10,816 nt of DNA from Lachnospiraceae bacterium (GTDB lineage Bacteria > Bacillota_A > Clostridia > Lachnospirales > Lachnospiraceae): the NCBI GenBank assembly GCA_017416055.1, contig JAFQDI010000063.1, forward strand, positions 1 to 10,816. The letters run 5' to 3'. Numbering within the stretch: position 1 is the first letter of the stretch; the number at the start of each line of letters is the position of its first letter. Under the pieces are notes generated by a model, which worked only from the letters and a program-made list of their open reading frames with translations, did no database searches and had not been told where the DNA came from. The position numbers and the translations under genes were made by a program. This document shows positions 1 through 5,026 of the stretch, piece by piece.

Positions 1-634
1 CCGGCCCCAATCTCTCCGGTGACACACCGTCGCCGTACGGATCATCAACCTCCGCCACCGGTCCCTGCCAGGAGAGCAAATACGCCGAGGACATGGCATA
101 ATCGCCGCCATCATCCTGTCCCAGTCCGAAACCGTTCCGGATCGACATGTGGTCCGCCGAAAGACCCGTCACCATCTCCTCCGGCATAGACGTGGTCACC
201 GCCGTCAGCGCCGCAAATGCCCAACAGGTATTGAAACTTCCCTGGTCCGGCACCGCGATCAGGCGCCCCATATTCCGAAGGTCGAATCTGACAGGAAGTT
301 CCGCCCGTTTTTTCACAAGACCGGCATCACTCCATTCCTTCGAAACCATCGTCTCCATCGGGTACTCCACCGGAGTGCCGTCCATCACATTCGACTCCGA
401 ATCGTGTCCGGACCATGCACCAAATACCCGATTGCCGATCACGACCGCCAGCACCGCCAAAATTCCCAGCGCTGCGATCGTCAGGATCCGCCGGATTCGC
501 CTTCTTCTTTTTCTGCGTTTACGCCGTTCTCTTCGAAGGCGCAGTTCCTTATCTCTTTCCCTATCAGCCACACGGGCGTGGACATCTTCACGTCCACGCC
601 CTGCATTGTTATCTCTCGTTTGTCTGATCTCCAT
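1..634 (-). CDS. Membrane-anchored C1 (papain-like) cysteine peptidase, N-terminal part
   Basis: The first 211 residues of a protein that runs off the left edge. Residues about 7-49 are very hydrophilic, ending in an almost unbroken Arg/Lys block (about 32-49). A single hydrophobic segment follows (about 50-66), so the predicted topology is type II: a basic cytoplasmic tail, one anchor and an outside catalytic domain. The papain-family signature starts near residue 114: FDLRN, then Gln131 (oxyanion hole) and the nucleophile Cys137 in QGSFNTCWAFAAL. The following text (LSADHMSIRNG) fits the usual C1A continuation; the catalytic His and Asn would lie off-window. Firmicute homologues often carry a lectin-like or repeat region after the peptidase. 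The ATG at 632-634 lies inside the last codons of the upstream methyltransferase gene (26 bp overlap) and has only a weak GAGAAG ribosome site, so translational coupling is likely. The family call is firm; the substrate is unknown. Confidence 0.85.
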   Translation of the reverse strand, partial: MEIRQTRDNNAGRGREDVHARVADRERDKELRLRRERRKRRKRRRRIRRILTIAALGILAVLAVVIGNRVFGAWSGHDSESNVMDGTPVEYPMETMVSKEWSDAGLVKKRAELPVRFDLRNMGRLIAVPDQGSFNTCWAFAALTAVTTSMPEEMVTGLSADHMSIRNGFGLGQDDGGDYAMSSAYLLSWQGPVAEVDDPYGDGVSPERLGP

Positions 635-1793
635 TGTTTCTTCTCGCTGCACTCTTTCCTGTCGGCTTCGGGCCCAGGAACTGATAGAAGTATGTCTTCA
701 TCATACCATTGTAGATCTTACGGTTTTTATCTGCTTTGCGGCCGATATACTTCTCCGCCTCCTCATAGGAAGTGATCAGGTAAGCGGACCAGGAATCCAG
801 CGCTGCAAAGCGCTCACCGATAGTCTTATAGAGCTCCGGCAGATTCTTCTTCTCCTCAATTCGCTCACCGTACGGCGGGTTTGTAATGAGGAAACCGTAT
901 TTCTTCGGATGGCTCAGATCCGCAACAGAACGCTGCTGGAAATGGATCATATGATCCACACCGGCCGCCTTCGCATTGGCTCTCGCTGCGCGAATAATAT
1001 CCCCGTCAATATCATAGCCCTGAATATCCACCTGCACGGAAGTATCCACTAAGTCGTTGGCCTCATCCATCGCCTCATACCAGTACTTACGCGGTATGAT
1101 ATTCTTCCAGTCCTCCGCAAGGAACTCGCGATTCATACCAGGCGCCATATTGGCTGCCATCATCGCCGCCTCGATCGGGAATGTGCCGCTGCCGCAGAAC
1201 GGATCCACCAGAATGCGGTCACTCTTCCACGGGGTCAGCATAATTAACGCTGCCGCGAGCGTCTCTGTGATCGGCGCCTTACTGGTCAGTGTACGATAGC
1301 CGCGCTTGTGCAGGGACTCACCGGTTGTATCGATGGCCACCGTCACAATATCCTTATGGATAAACACACGCAGCGGATAGCTGGCGCCATCCTCCGGGAA
1401 CCAGGTGATTCCGTAGGCATTCTTCATGCGCTCGACCATCGCCTTTTTCATAATCGACTGGATATCGGACGGGCTGAATAACTTACTCTTAATAGAAGAA
1501 GCTTTTGCAACCCAGAATTTGCCGTCCTTCGGAAGATACTCCTCCCACGGGATCGCCTTCGTTCCCTGGAACAGCTCCTCGAATGTCTCCGCTTTAAAAC
1601 TGCCCACCTTCAAGAGCACGCGCTCGGTGGTACGCAAAAATATATTGGCGCGGACGATCGCCTCCGCATCGCCAATGAAAGTCACACGGCCGTCCTCGAC
1701 CTGACTCACCTCATAACCAAGATTAATGATTTCTCTTTTCATGATCGCCTCGAGGCCAAAGTGGCACGGGACGATTAACTCATATCTTTCCAA
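609..1793 (-). CDS. rlmL: THUMP-domain class I SAM-dependent 23S rRNA methyltransferase (RlmL/YpsC family)
   Basis: 394 residues, the usual length for the single-domain Firmicute form (E. coli RlmKL is a longer fusion). The N-terminal half (about 1-160) has the ferredoxin-like/THUMP RNA-binding region, beginning ERYELIVPCHFGLEA. The Rossmann methyltransferase half contains the SAM-binding motif DPFCGSGTFPIEAA at about 197-210 and catalytic motif IV NPPYGER at 305-311, typical of N2-guanine RNA methyltransferases. By family, it should methylate a guanine N2 in 23S rRNA in the cytoplasm, using S-adenosylmethionine; the exact site is inferred from RlmL. The start is a TTG at 1791-1793. An in-frame TAA lies two codons upstream, the next in-frame ATG is residue 18 inside the conserved N-terminus, and a GGAG sits 8 nt before the TTG. 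A consensus promoter lies at 1836-1864. The 3' end overlaps the C1 peptidase gene by 26 bp. Confidence 0.93.
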   Translation of the reverse strand: MERYELIVPCHFGLEAIMKREIINLGYEVSQVEDGRVTFIGDAEAIVRANIFLRTTERVLLKVGSFKAETFEELFQGTKAIPWEEYLPKDGKFWVAKASSIKSKLFSPSDIQSIMKKAMVERMKNAYGITWFPEDGASYPLRVFIHKDIVTVAIDTTGESLHKRGYRTLTSKAPITETLAAALIMLTPWKSDRILVDPFCGSGTFPIEAAMMAANMAPGMNREFLAEDWKNIIPRKYWYEAMDEANDLVDTSVQVDIQGYDIDGDIIRAARANAKAAGVDHMIHFQQRSVADLSHPKKYGFLITNPPYGERIEEKKNLPELYKTIGERFAALDSWSAYLITSYEEAEKYIGRKADKNRKIYNGMMKTYFYQFLGPKPTGKSAARRNNGDQTNER

Positions 1794-1835
1794 TGTTTAT
1801 TCTCCATTTTTCTCATGTTTATCGGATTCCCTTTC

Positions 1836-1864
1836 ATTTTATAGGCTTTGTCAGGCTCTGTCAA
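1836..1864 (-). promoter_or_regulatory. Sigma-A-type promoter of the rRNA methyltransferase gene
   Basis: On the minus strand, a perfect -35 TTGACA (1859-1864) is followed after exactly 17 nt by TAAAAT (1836-1841), one base from TATAAT. Transcription would start near 1829, giving a leader of about 36 nt to the TTG start. No terminator is visible between the rhodanese gene and this promoter, so some read-through from upstream is possible. Confidence 0.75.
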
Positions 1865-1885
1865 ATGATTTCTGGCGATTCACGT

Positions 1886-2233
1886 TTAGGTGCCCCTGAC
1901 CATATGCCGTCCGCGGTAATAGGAAAGACCGCCCGCCGTGTTGATCACCTGATATCCCAGTCGCTCCAAAATCCGTGACGCCTGCATGCTGCGGCTGCCG
2001 TAATCACAATAAACAATGATCGGAGTTCCCCTCGGAAGTCCGGTGATGCAGCTTCTGCGTCCATCCGCATACTCCAGCTCTTCATAGGGAAAATTCCACG
2101 CTCCGCGCAAATGCCTATTCGCATACTCCTCCCGGCTCCTCACATCGAGAAGTACAAAATCATCGGTATAACTTCCTATGCCCCGTCGCTCCAGCATCTC
2201 CTCCAGCTGCTTCATTGAAATTGTTCGAAACAT
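1886..2233 (-). CDS. Single-domain rhodanese-like protein
   Basis: 115 residues, a stand-alone rhodanese domain of normal length. The CH2A-like motif LLDVRSREEYANRHLRGAWN spans about 28-47, and the active-site loop is C76-DYGSR-S82 (IVYCDYGSRS). It has the persulfide-carrying cysteine followed by a six-residue loop, as in sulfurtransferases such as GlpE. The C-terminal GGLSYYRG is also typical. It has no signal peptide or membrane segment, so it is probably cytosolic. By family it moves sulfane sulfur between donors such as thiosulfate and thiol acceptors; the true partner is not evident from the neighbours. The ATG at 2231-2233 has a GGAGG only 4 nt upstream, which is tight; Met7 is the alternative start but lies 22 nt from the same site. 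A TATAGT box at 2257-2262 could be its -10, but no convincing -35 accompanies it. Confidence 0.9.
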   Translation of the reverse strand: MFRTISMKQLEEMLERRGIGSYTDDFVLLDVRSREEYANRHLRGAWNFPYEELEYADGRRSCITGLPRGTPIIVYCDYGSRSMQASRILERLGYQVINTAGGLSYYRGRHMVRGT

Positions 2234-2311
2234 GTGACCTCCATGTCCATGGTTTTACTATAAAGTATTCCGGCAAACGAGGACATGTTACAAGCCGTGT
2301 CCATCGATGGT

Positions 2312-2359
2312 CAAAAATAGAAAAACGAGCCATACCCTCGCAAATGAGAATACAGCCCG
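2312..2359 (-). terminator. Intrinsic terminator of the Asn-rich gene
   Basis: On the minus strand, positions 2326-2359 form a 14 bp stem (CGGGCTGTATTCTC with GAGGGTATGGCTCG) around a 6 nt loop. The stem is followed by TTTTTC and then TATTTTTG. Five of the pairs are G.U, which become C/A mismatches on the other strand. The hairpin is therefore stable only in leftward RNA, which fixes its strand and ties it to the gene ending at 2396. Confidence 0.82.
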
Positions 2360-2395
2360 CCTTTTGGTTCAGTTCATGACGCAGAAATCAGAATC

Positions 2396-2566
2396 CTAGT
2401 AATCCTTGCAGTCTCTGCTGTTGTTCTTGGAGTTATTGTTGCTGTTGTTTCTGGAGTTGTTCTGGCTATTGTTGTTGCTGTTGTTTCTGGAGTTATTCTG
2501 GCCATTGTTGCTGCTGTTGTTTCTGGAATTGTTCTGGTTGTTGTCCATATCGTAGTTCTTAGACAT
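2396..2566 (-). CDS. Small Asn/Ser-rich tandem-repeat protein, probable spore protein (hypothetical)
   Basis: 56 residues, with 25 Asn and 11 Ser. After MSKNYDMDNN come three tandem 12-residue units of the form QNNSRNNSxNNx (residues 11-22, 23-34, 35-46), a partial fourth (KNNSRD), and the tail CKDY with one cysteine (Cys53). There is no signal peptide, membrane segment or known fold; it should be disordered. Translation is well supported: AGGAGG at 2575-2580 lies 8 nt before the ATG, and a terminator follows the TAG after about 36 nt. The only promoter I find, at 2608-2637, fits the forespore sigma-G consensus. From this I infer a small protein made in the developing spore, loosely comparable to minor small acid-soluble proteins, but I see no sequence match to a named SASP family. 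The gene's existence is likely; the function is inference. Confidence 0.8.
   Translation of the reverse strand: MSKNYDMDNNQNNSRNNSSNNGQNNSRNNSNNNSQNNSRNNSNNNSKNNSRDCKDY
2411..2536 (-). repeat. 36 bp in-frame tandem repeat, 3.5 copies
   Basis: Three adjacent 36 bp units (2501-2536, 2465-2500, 2429-2464) and half a fourth (2411-2428) encode the QNNSRNNSxNNx repeats. Codons are mostly AAC/AAT and AGC/TCC, with small changes between units, so the copies are related but not identical. The period is a whole number of codons, and changes in copy number would keep the reading frame. Confidence 0.9.
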
Positions 2567-2607
2567 GAGAAGTACCTCCTAAAATGTTTGTTTATTGACT
2601 ACAACCA

Positions 2608-2637
2608 TAGTATGGTTCCTTCCGGACAAAAATATTC
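2608..2637 (-). promoter_or_regulatory. Sigma-G-like (forespore) promoter of the Asn-rich gene
   Basis: On the minus strand, GAATA (2633-2637) and CATACTA (2608-2614) are separated by exactly 18 nt. This agrees at every position with the Bacillus subtilis sigma-G consensus GMATR-N18-CATNMTA. The predicted start near 2601 leaves a leader of about 35 nt containing the AGGAGG site. A sigma-E reading (GAATATT with CATACTAT) is a poorer fit because the spacer would be about 2 nt too long and one -10 base differs. No good sigma-A promoter is visible here. Confidence 0.6.
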
Positions 2638-2664
2638 GCAAACCATAATTTTCCATTTCATGAC

Positions 2665-2693
2665 TTTTCTTTTTATGGGATGTGTGCTATGAT
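2665..2693 (+). promoter_or_regulatory. Extended -10 promoter of the riboswitch-folT transcript
   Basis: TGCTATGAT at 2685-2693 is an extended -10 (TGN plus TATGAT, one base from consensus). The -35 region 17 nt upstream (TTTTCT, 2665-2670) is poor, as is common for extended -10 promoters. The predicted start near 2700 lies just before the first helix of the riboswitch at 2708, which supports the assignment. Confidence 0.6.
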
Positions 2694-2707
2694 GAAACCA
2701 ACAAAAT

Positions 2708-2830
2708 ATGCAGAGTAGAGATATGTGCGTCAAGTGCCAGACGGACGGGGAGTTGCCGGCTGGACGAAAGAAATTTCTCCGTGGAAACGCGAGGAATTTG
2801 CTGCGGTACATATGTCGCATCCCGCTGTAT
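2708..2830 (+). promoter_or_regulatory. Tetrahydrofolate (THF) riboswitch aptamer
   Basis: The conserved THF aptamer blocks appear in order: AGAGTAGA, GTGCGTCAAGTG, GACGGGGAGTTG, GGACGAAAG, GCGGTA and GCATCCCGCT. Helices can be traced: P1 ATGCAG (2708-2713) with CTGTAT (2825-2830); P2 2721-2728 with 2806-2813; P3 CCAG-CGG with CCG-CTGG around 2737-2763; and a 9 bp hairpin AAATTTCTC/GAGGAATTT at about 2771-2799. The GGGGA of the P3 loop can form the known pseudoknot with TCCC near 2819-2823. By family it binds reduced folates and controls folate uptake or synthesis genes, which fits the folT gene directly downstream. The 2771-2799 hairpin is longer than in the compact examples I know. Confidence 0.9.
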
Positions 2831-2845
2831 CAGAAGATTCTTTAC

Positions 2846-2883
2846 GTATCTCCTGCTGCGGTCAGGTTCTGCAAAGGAGGTAT
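2846..2883 (+). promoter_or_regulatory. Riboswitch expression platform (Shine-Dalgarno sequestering hairpin)
   Basis: GTATCTCCT (2846-2854) can pair over 9 bp with AGGAGGTAT (2875-2883), which contains the folT ribosome binding site. The same anti-SD strand can instead pair over 7 bp, GTATCTC (2846-2852) with GAGATAT (2718-2724), using the 5' strand of aptamer helix P2. The two pairings exclude each other. Ligand-stabilised P2 would free the anti-SD and switch translation off. No poly-U terminator lies before the gene, so control at translation is favoured. This is inferred from base pairing alone. Confidence 0.6.
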
Positions 2884-2888
2884 TTTTT

Positions 2889-3452
2889 ATGAAAAAATTA
2901 CTTGCTTTGATTTCTGATTCCTACCATGAATTCAAACATGTAAACACGATCACATGCTGCGCGATGTTCGGCGCCATGGCCATTGTCCTCGGCTCCTTCG
3001 CATCCATCAATGTGACTCCCAACCTGAAGATCGGTTTCGGCTCCCTTCCAAACGAACTGGTAGACTACCTGTTCGGACCGGTGGTAGGCGCCTTCTTCGG
3101 CGGCGCCATGGACCTGATCAAATTTATGATCAAGCCGGACGGCGGCTTTATGCCGGGCTTCACCCTCAATGCGATGTTAGCGGCCTTCATTTACGGCATG
3201 TTCCTCTACAAACGTCCGTTAAGTCTGCCGCGTATGCTGGTGGCAAAACTGGTCGTAGCCGTACTGGTCAACATCATCCTCGGCACCTACTGGCTGTCCC
3301 TTCTGAACGGAAAAGGATATCTGGTAATTCTTCCGGCTCGCGCCGTCAAGAACCTCATCCAGTGGCCGGTGGACTCCCTGATCTTCTACACAGTGGCAAA
3401 AACACTGGAGAAGGCGAAAGTATTCCAGGTGATCAAACGAAATCGAAAGTAA
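2889..3452 (+). CDS. folT: ECF transporter S component, folate-specific (FolT family)
   Basis: 187 residues, with about six hydrophobic segments (roughly 19-39, 44-62, 64-80, 90-106, 117-135, 155-172). This is the normal size and topology of an ECF S component, the substrate-binding membrane subunit that works with a shared EcfT and two ATPases. None of those energising subunits lies in this window, so it probably uses a module encoded elsewhere. The pattern FTLNAMLAAFIYGMFLYK ... LPARAVKNLIQWPVDSLIFY resembles FolT proteins. The THF riboswitch immediately upstream independently supports folate as the substrate. The ATG at 2889-2891 is chosen because AGGAGG lies 8 nt upstream. A longer in-frame extension back to 2682 would translate the riboswitch and begins before the predicted transcript. 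A terminator follows closely. Confidence 0.92.
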   Translation: MKKLLALISDSYHEFKHVNTITCCAMFGAMAIVLGSFASINVTPNLKIGFGSLPNELVDYLFGPVVGAFFGGAMDLIKFMIKPDGGFMPGFTLNAMLAAFIYGMFLYKRPLSLPRMLVAKLVVAVLVNIILGTYWLSLLNGKGYLVILPARAVKNLIQWPVDSLIFYTVAKTLEKAKVFQVIKRNRK

Positions 3453-3460
3453 TGTCAAAA

Positions 3461-3515
3461 AACGTCCCGCTTCACAGATACACTCACATCTGTGAAGCAG
3501 AACGTTTCCTTATTA
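3461..3515. terminator. Bidirectional intrinsic terminator between folT and the NlpC/P60 gene
   Basis: GCTTCACAGAT (3469-3479) pairs perfectly with ATCTGTGAAGC (3488-3498) around an 8 nt loop. An outer AACGT/ACGTT helix extends it across a 3x3 internal loop. Rightward RNA continues TTTCCTTATTATTTC; leftward RNA ends in TTTTTT. It sits between two convergent genes, and the leftward U tract is the stronger. Confidence 0.85.
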
Positions 3516-3573
3516 TTTCTTTCGAAAAATGTTGTTCCATTGTAATCCCGGGGCAAATCCCCATCATTCCCTG

Positions 3574-4287
3574 CTAGTCACCCAGTACGTTTACCACTGC
3601 GATCGGCGCACGGTAGTCCCATCTGGACATCTTGATTCCGGTACGCTCCGTAGAAGCATGTACAATCTGGCCGTCACCGGCATAAATTGCCACGTGATTG
3701 ATACGGCTGCCGCTTCCATAGAATACCAGATCGCCCGGTCTTACTTCTTCCACGCTGATGCGGCGGCCTTCATTGACCTGTGCACGGGAAGAATGAGACA
3801 GATGCACACCTGCGACATTTCTTAAAATATAAGAAGTAAAGCCGGAGCAGTCTGCACCGCGGTGCGGATCGGTTCCACCCCAAACGTACGGGTTACCGAT
3901 AAACTGCTTCGCATACTCAACAATTTCCTCTCTCTTCGCTTCCGTCGGGTTTACCACAACCTCTTCCACGGTCTCAGCTACAGTTGTCGCTGTATCGCCA
4001 ACATTCATATAGCCTTCACGGCCGGCAATATGAACACGGGCCCATTTCCCGCCTGCCATTTCAAGGACTTCATAGGTCTCTCCCTTACAAGCCTTGGCAA
4101 CAACTTCGGAACTTCCTTCCGGAGCTGCATACACATCAACAATTGCTTCCTCCACACGGACAACCATAGAAGTACTGGTCTGATATTCCGGACTCTTCTG
4201 ATCTGCATATGTAGTTAACGGCATCGCTGTCATAACTGCTGCACAGAAAGCGAATAAGCCGATGGTTTTTATAAGATTTTTTAACAT
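3574..4287 (-). CDS. Secreted SH3b-NlpC/P60 cell-wall endopeptidase
   Basis: 237 residues. A signal peptide occupies about 1-28 (LIKTIGLFAFCAAVMTAMPLTTYA, likely cut before Asp29). An SH3b cell-wall-binding domain follows (about 40-100: VEEAIVDVYAAPEGSSEVV, KWARVHIAGREGYM), then a short acidic linker and an NlpC/P60 domain (about 117-237). Catalytic Cys147 (ADCSGF), His198 (NHVAIY) and His210 (IVHAS) are all present, so it should be active. The family cleaves D-Glu/meso-diaminopimelate-type bonds in peptidoglycan stem peptides during wall remodelling or separation. The ATG at 4285-4287, with AAGGA about 10 nt upstream, is preferred. An in-frame ATG at 4339-4341 abuts the -10 box and lies upstream of the predicted transcription start. 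The gene is monocistronic, with its own strong promoter and a terminator on each side. The TGTAAC boxes suggest control by a WalR-like regulator. Confidence 0.92.
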   Translation of the reverse strand: MLKNLIKTIGLFAFCAAVMTAMPLTTYADQKSPEYQTSTSMVVRVEEAIVDVYAAPEGSSEVVAKACKGETYEVLEMAGGKWARVHIAGREGYMNVGDTATTVAETVEEVVVNPTEAKREEIVEYAKQFIGNPYVWGGTDPHRGADCSGFTSYILRNVAGVHLSHSSRAQVNEGRRISVEEVRPGDLVFYGSGSRINHVAIYAGDGQIVHASTERTGIKMSRWDYRAPIAVVNVLGD

Positions 4288-4309
4288 TAATAAAATTTCC
4301 TTTTCGATT

Positions 4310-4336
4310 GTTACAAAATTGTTACATCTTGTTACA
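4310..4336 (-). repeat. Three phased TGTAAC direct repeats at the NlpC/P60 transcription start (WalR-like boxes)
   Basis: On the minus strand, TGTAAC occurs at 4331-4336, 4321-4326 and 4310-4315, with gaps of 4 and 5 nt (periods 10 and 11 bp, about one DNA turn). The TGTAAC-N5-TGTAAC pair matches the WalR (YycF) half-site pattern TGTWAH-N5-TGTWAH exactly. The boxes lie just after the -10 element, at roughly +1 to +26. Further copies, TGTAAC at 4419-4424 and the near-match TGTGAC at 4435-4440, lie upstream of the promoter. Confidence 0.65.
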
Positions 4337-4341
4337 AACAA

Positions 4342-4370
4342 ATTATATTTGTAAATCCCATTTTTGTCAA
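4342..4370 (-). promoter_or_regulatory. Perfect sigma-A consensus promoter of the NlpC/P60 gene
   Basis: On the minus strand, TTGACA (4365-4370), a 17 nt spacer and TATAAT (4342-4347) match the consensus at all twelve positions. The start would be near 4335, giving a leader of about 48 nt. A promoter this strong on a lytic enzyme would usually need restraint, which the downstream TGTAAC boxes could supply. Confidence 0.88.
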
Positions 4371-4435
4371 CCCACTATAGGAAATTCATATATTTTTAAT
4401 AATTACTATAAGTTTTTTGTTACATTTTTCCATTG

Positions 4436-4488
4436 TCACAAAACAAATGTCCGTCTTGCGCGGATTTTTCCAGCACAAAACGGACATT
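4436..4488 (-). terminator. Terminator of the fbp-HAAS operon
   Basis: On the minus strand, positions 4446-4488 fold into a 16 bp stem (AATGTCCGTTTTGTGC with GCGCAAGACGGACATT, including G.U pairs) around an 11 nt loop. It is followed by TGTTTTGTG. The U tract is interrupted, so efficiency is uncertain, but the position 19 nt after the stop codon and before the next promoter is right for a terminator. Confidence 0.7.
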
Positions 4489-4506
4489 CTCTTGAAAAAC
4501 AATTTT

Positions 4507-5019
4507 TTATCGTTTTAAACCTTTTATGAACCAAATCAGTAACAGGACAATCATCACCGGCGCCGCAAAACGCACCAGCAAGGAAACAATACCGCCGACA
4601 ATTGCGAAGACCGCACCCACGATGCGAAGCACCGTCGTCACGATCAGCAGACCGATCACGATCAGAAGCAGTTTCCAGTACCACTTATTCAGATCAATAT
4701 AGTGCACACCAAAACCGCGGTTCGCAGATTGCTCATAAGAATCCGACGCTCTGCCGGAACCGCCGTAAGATGCATCCCGGTAACTCTCAGAGCCGGAATC
4801 CTGGCTCGCCGTACCTTCTGCCTCCGCATGTTCCACGATCGTCTTTGCCACGATCCTGGCATCACCGATCTCTGCTACGATTTCATCCACAGTGCGGCCC
4901 TTTGCCGTCTCCTGTGAGATGTAAGAGTCGTAATACTTTACGTTATCCCGGATCACAGCCGCCGGCACCTCACCGGCAAGAGCTTCCTCCAGGCCTCTTA
5001 AAAATTCATCTTTGTTCAT
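4507..5019 (-). CDS. HAAS/DUF1700-type membrane protein
   Basis: 170 residues. Residues 1-65 form an alpha-helical HAAS/DUF1700-type domain: MNKDEFLRGLEEAL, then NVKYYDSYI, EIVAEIGDARIVAKTI. A low-complexity Ser/Gly/Glu linker (about 66-105) follows, then two or three hydrophobic segments (about 115-131, 133-149, 151-165) ending in KGLKR. This gives an N-terminal cytosolic domain tethered to the membrane. In many Firmicutes such genes sit beside a PadR-family regulator gene. None is present here; instead the start lies 7 nt after the fbp stop codon, with a GGAG (inside the fbp end) 10 nt upstream, so the two are co-transcribed and probably coupled. Its biochemical role is unknown. The domain call rests on the N-terminal pattern and overall layout. 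Confidence 0.8.
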   Translation of the reverse strand: MNKDEFLRGLEEALAGEVPAAVIRDNVKYYDSYISQETAKGRTVDEIVAEIGDARIVAKTIVEHAEAEGTASQDSGSESYRDASYGGSGRASDSYEQSANRGFGVHYIDLNKWYWKLLLIVIGLLIVTTVLRIVGAVFAIVGGIVSLLVRFAAPVMIVLLLIWFIKGLKR

Positions 5020-5026
5020 TCAGTCA

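Noticed and set aside
147..1052. Two long plus-strand open frames starting near 147, rich in Ser, Arg and Leu.
   Set aside because: They are antisense to the C1 peptidase and rRNA methyltransferase genes, both of which carry clear catalytic motifs; no start signals support them.
2411..2536. The repeated TTGTTGCTGTTGTTTCTGGA pattern as a possible CRISPR array.
   Set aside because: The units are contiguous with no unique spacers, the period is 36 bp in whole codons, and they encode a continuous peptide with proper start and stop signals.
2682..2888. An in-frame 69-codon N-terminal extension of FolT.
   Set aside because: It would translate the THF riboswitch, starts before the predicted transcript, and encodes nothing like an S component; the AGGAGG-ATG at 2875-2891 is decisive.
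4288..4341. An upstream in-frame ATG for the NlpC/P60 gene at 4341.
   Set aside because: It abuts the -10 box and precedes the predicted transcription start; the signal peptide begins properly at the ATG at 4287.
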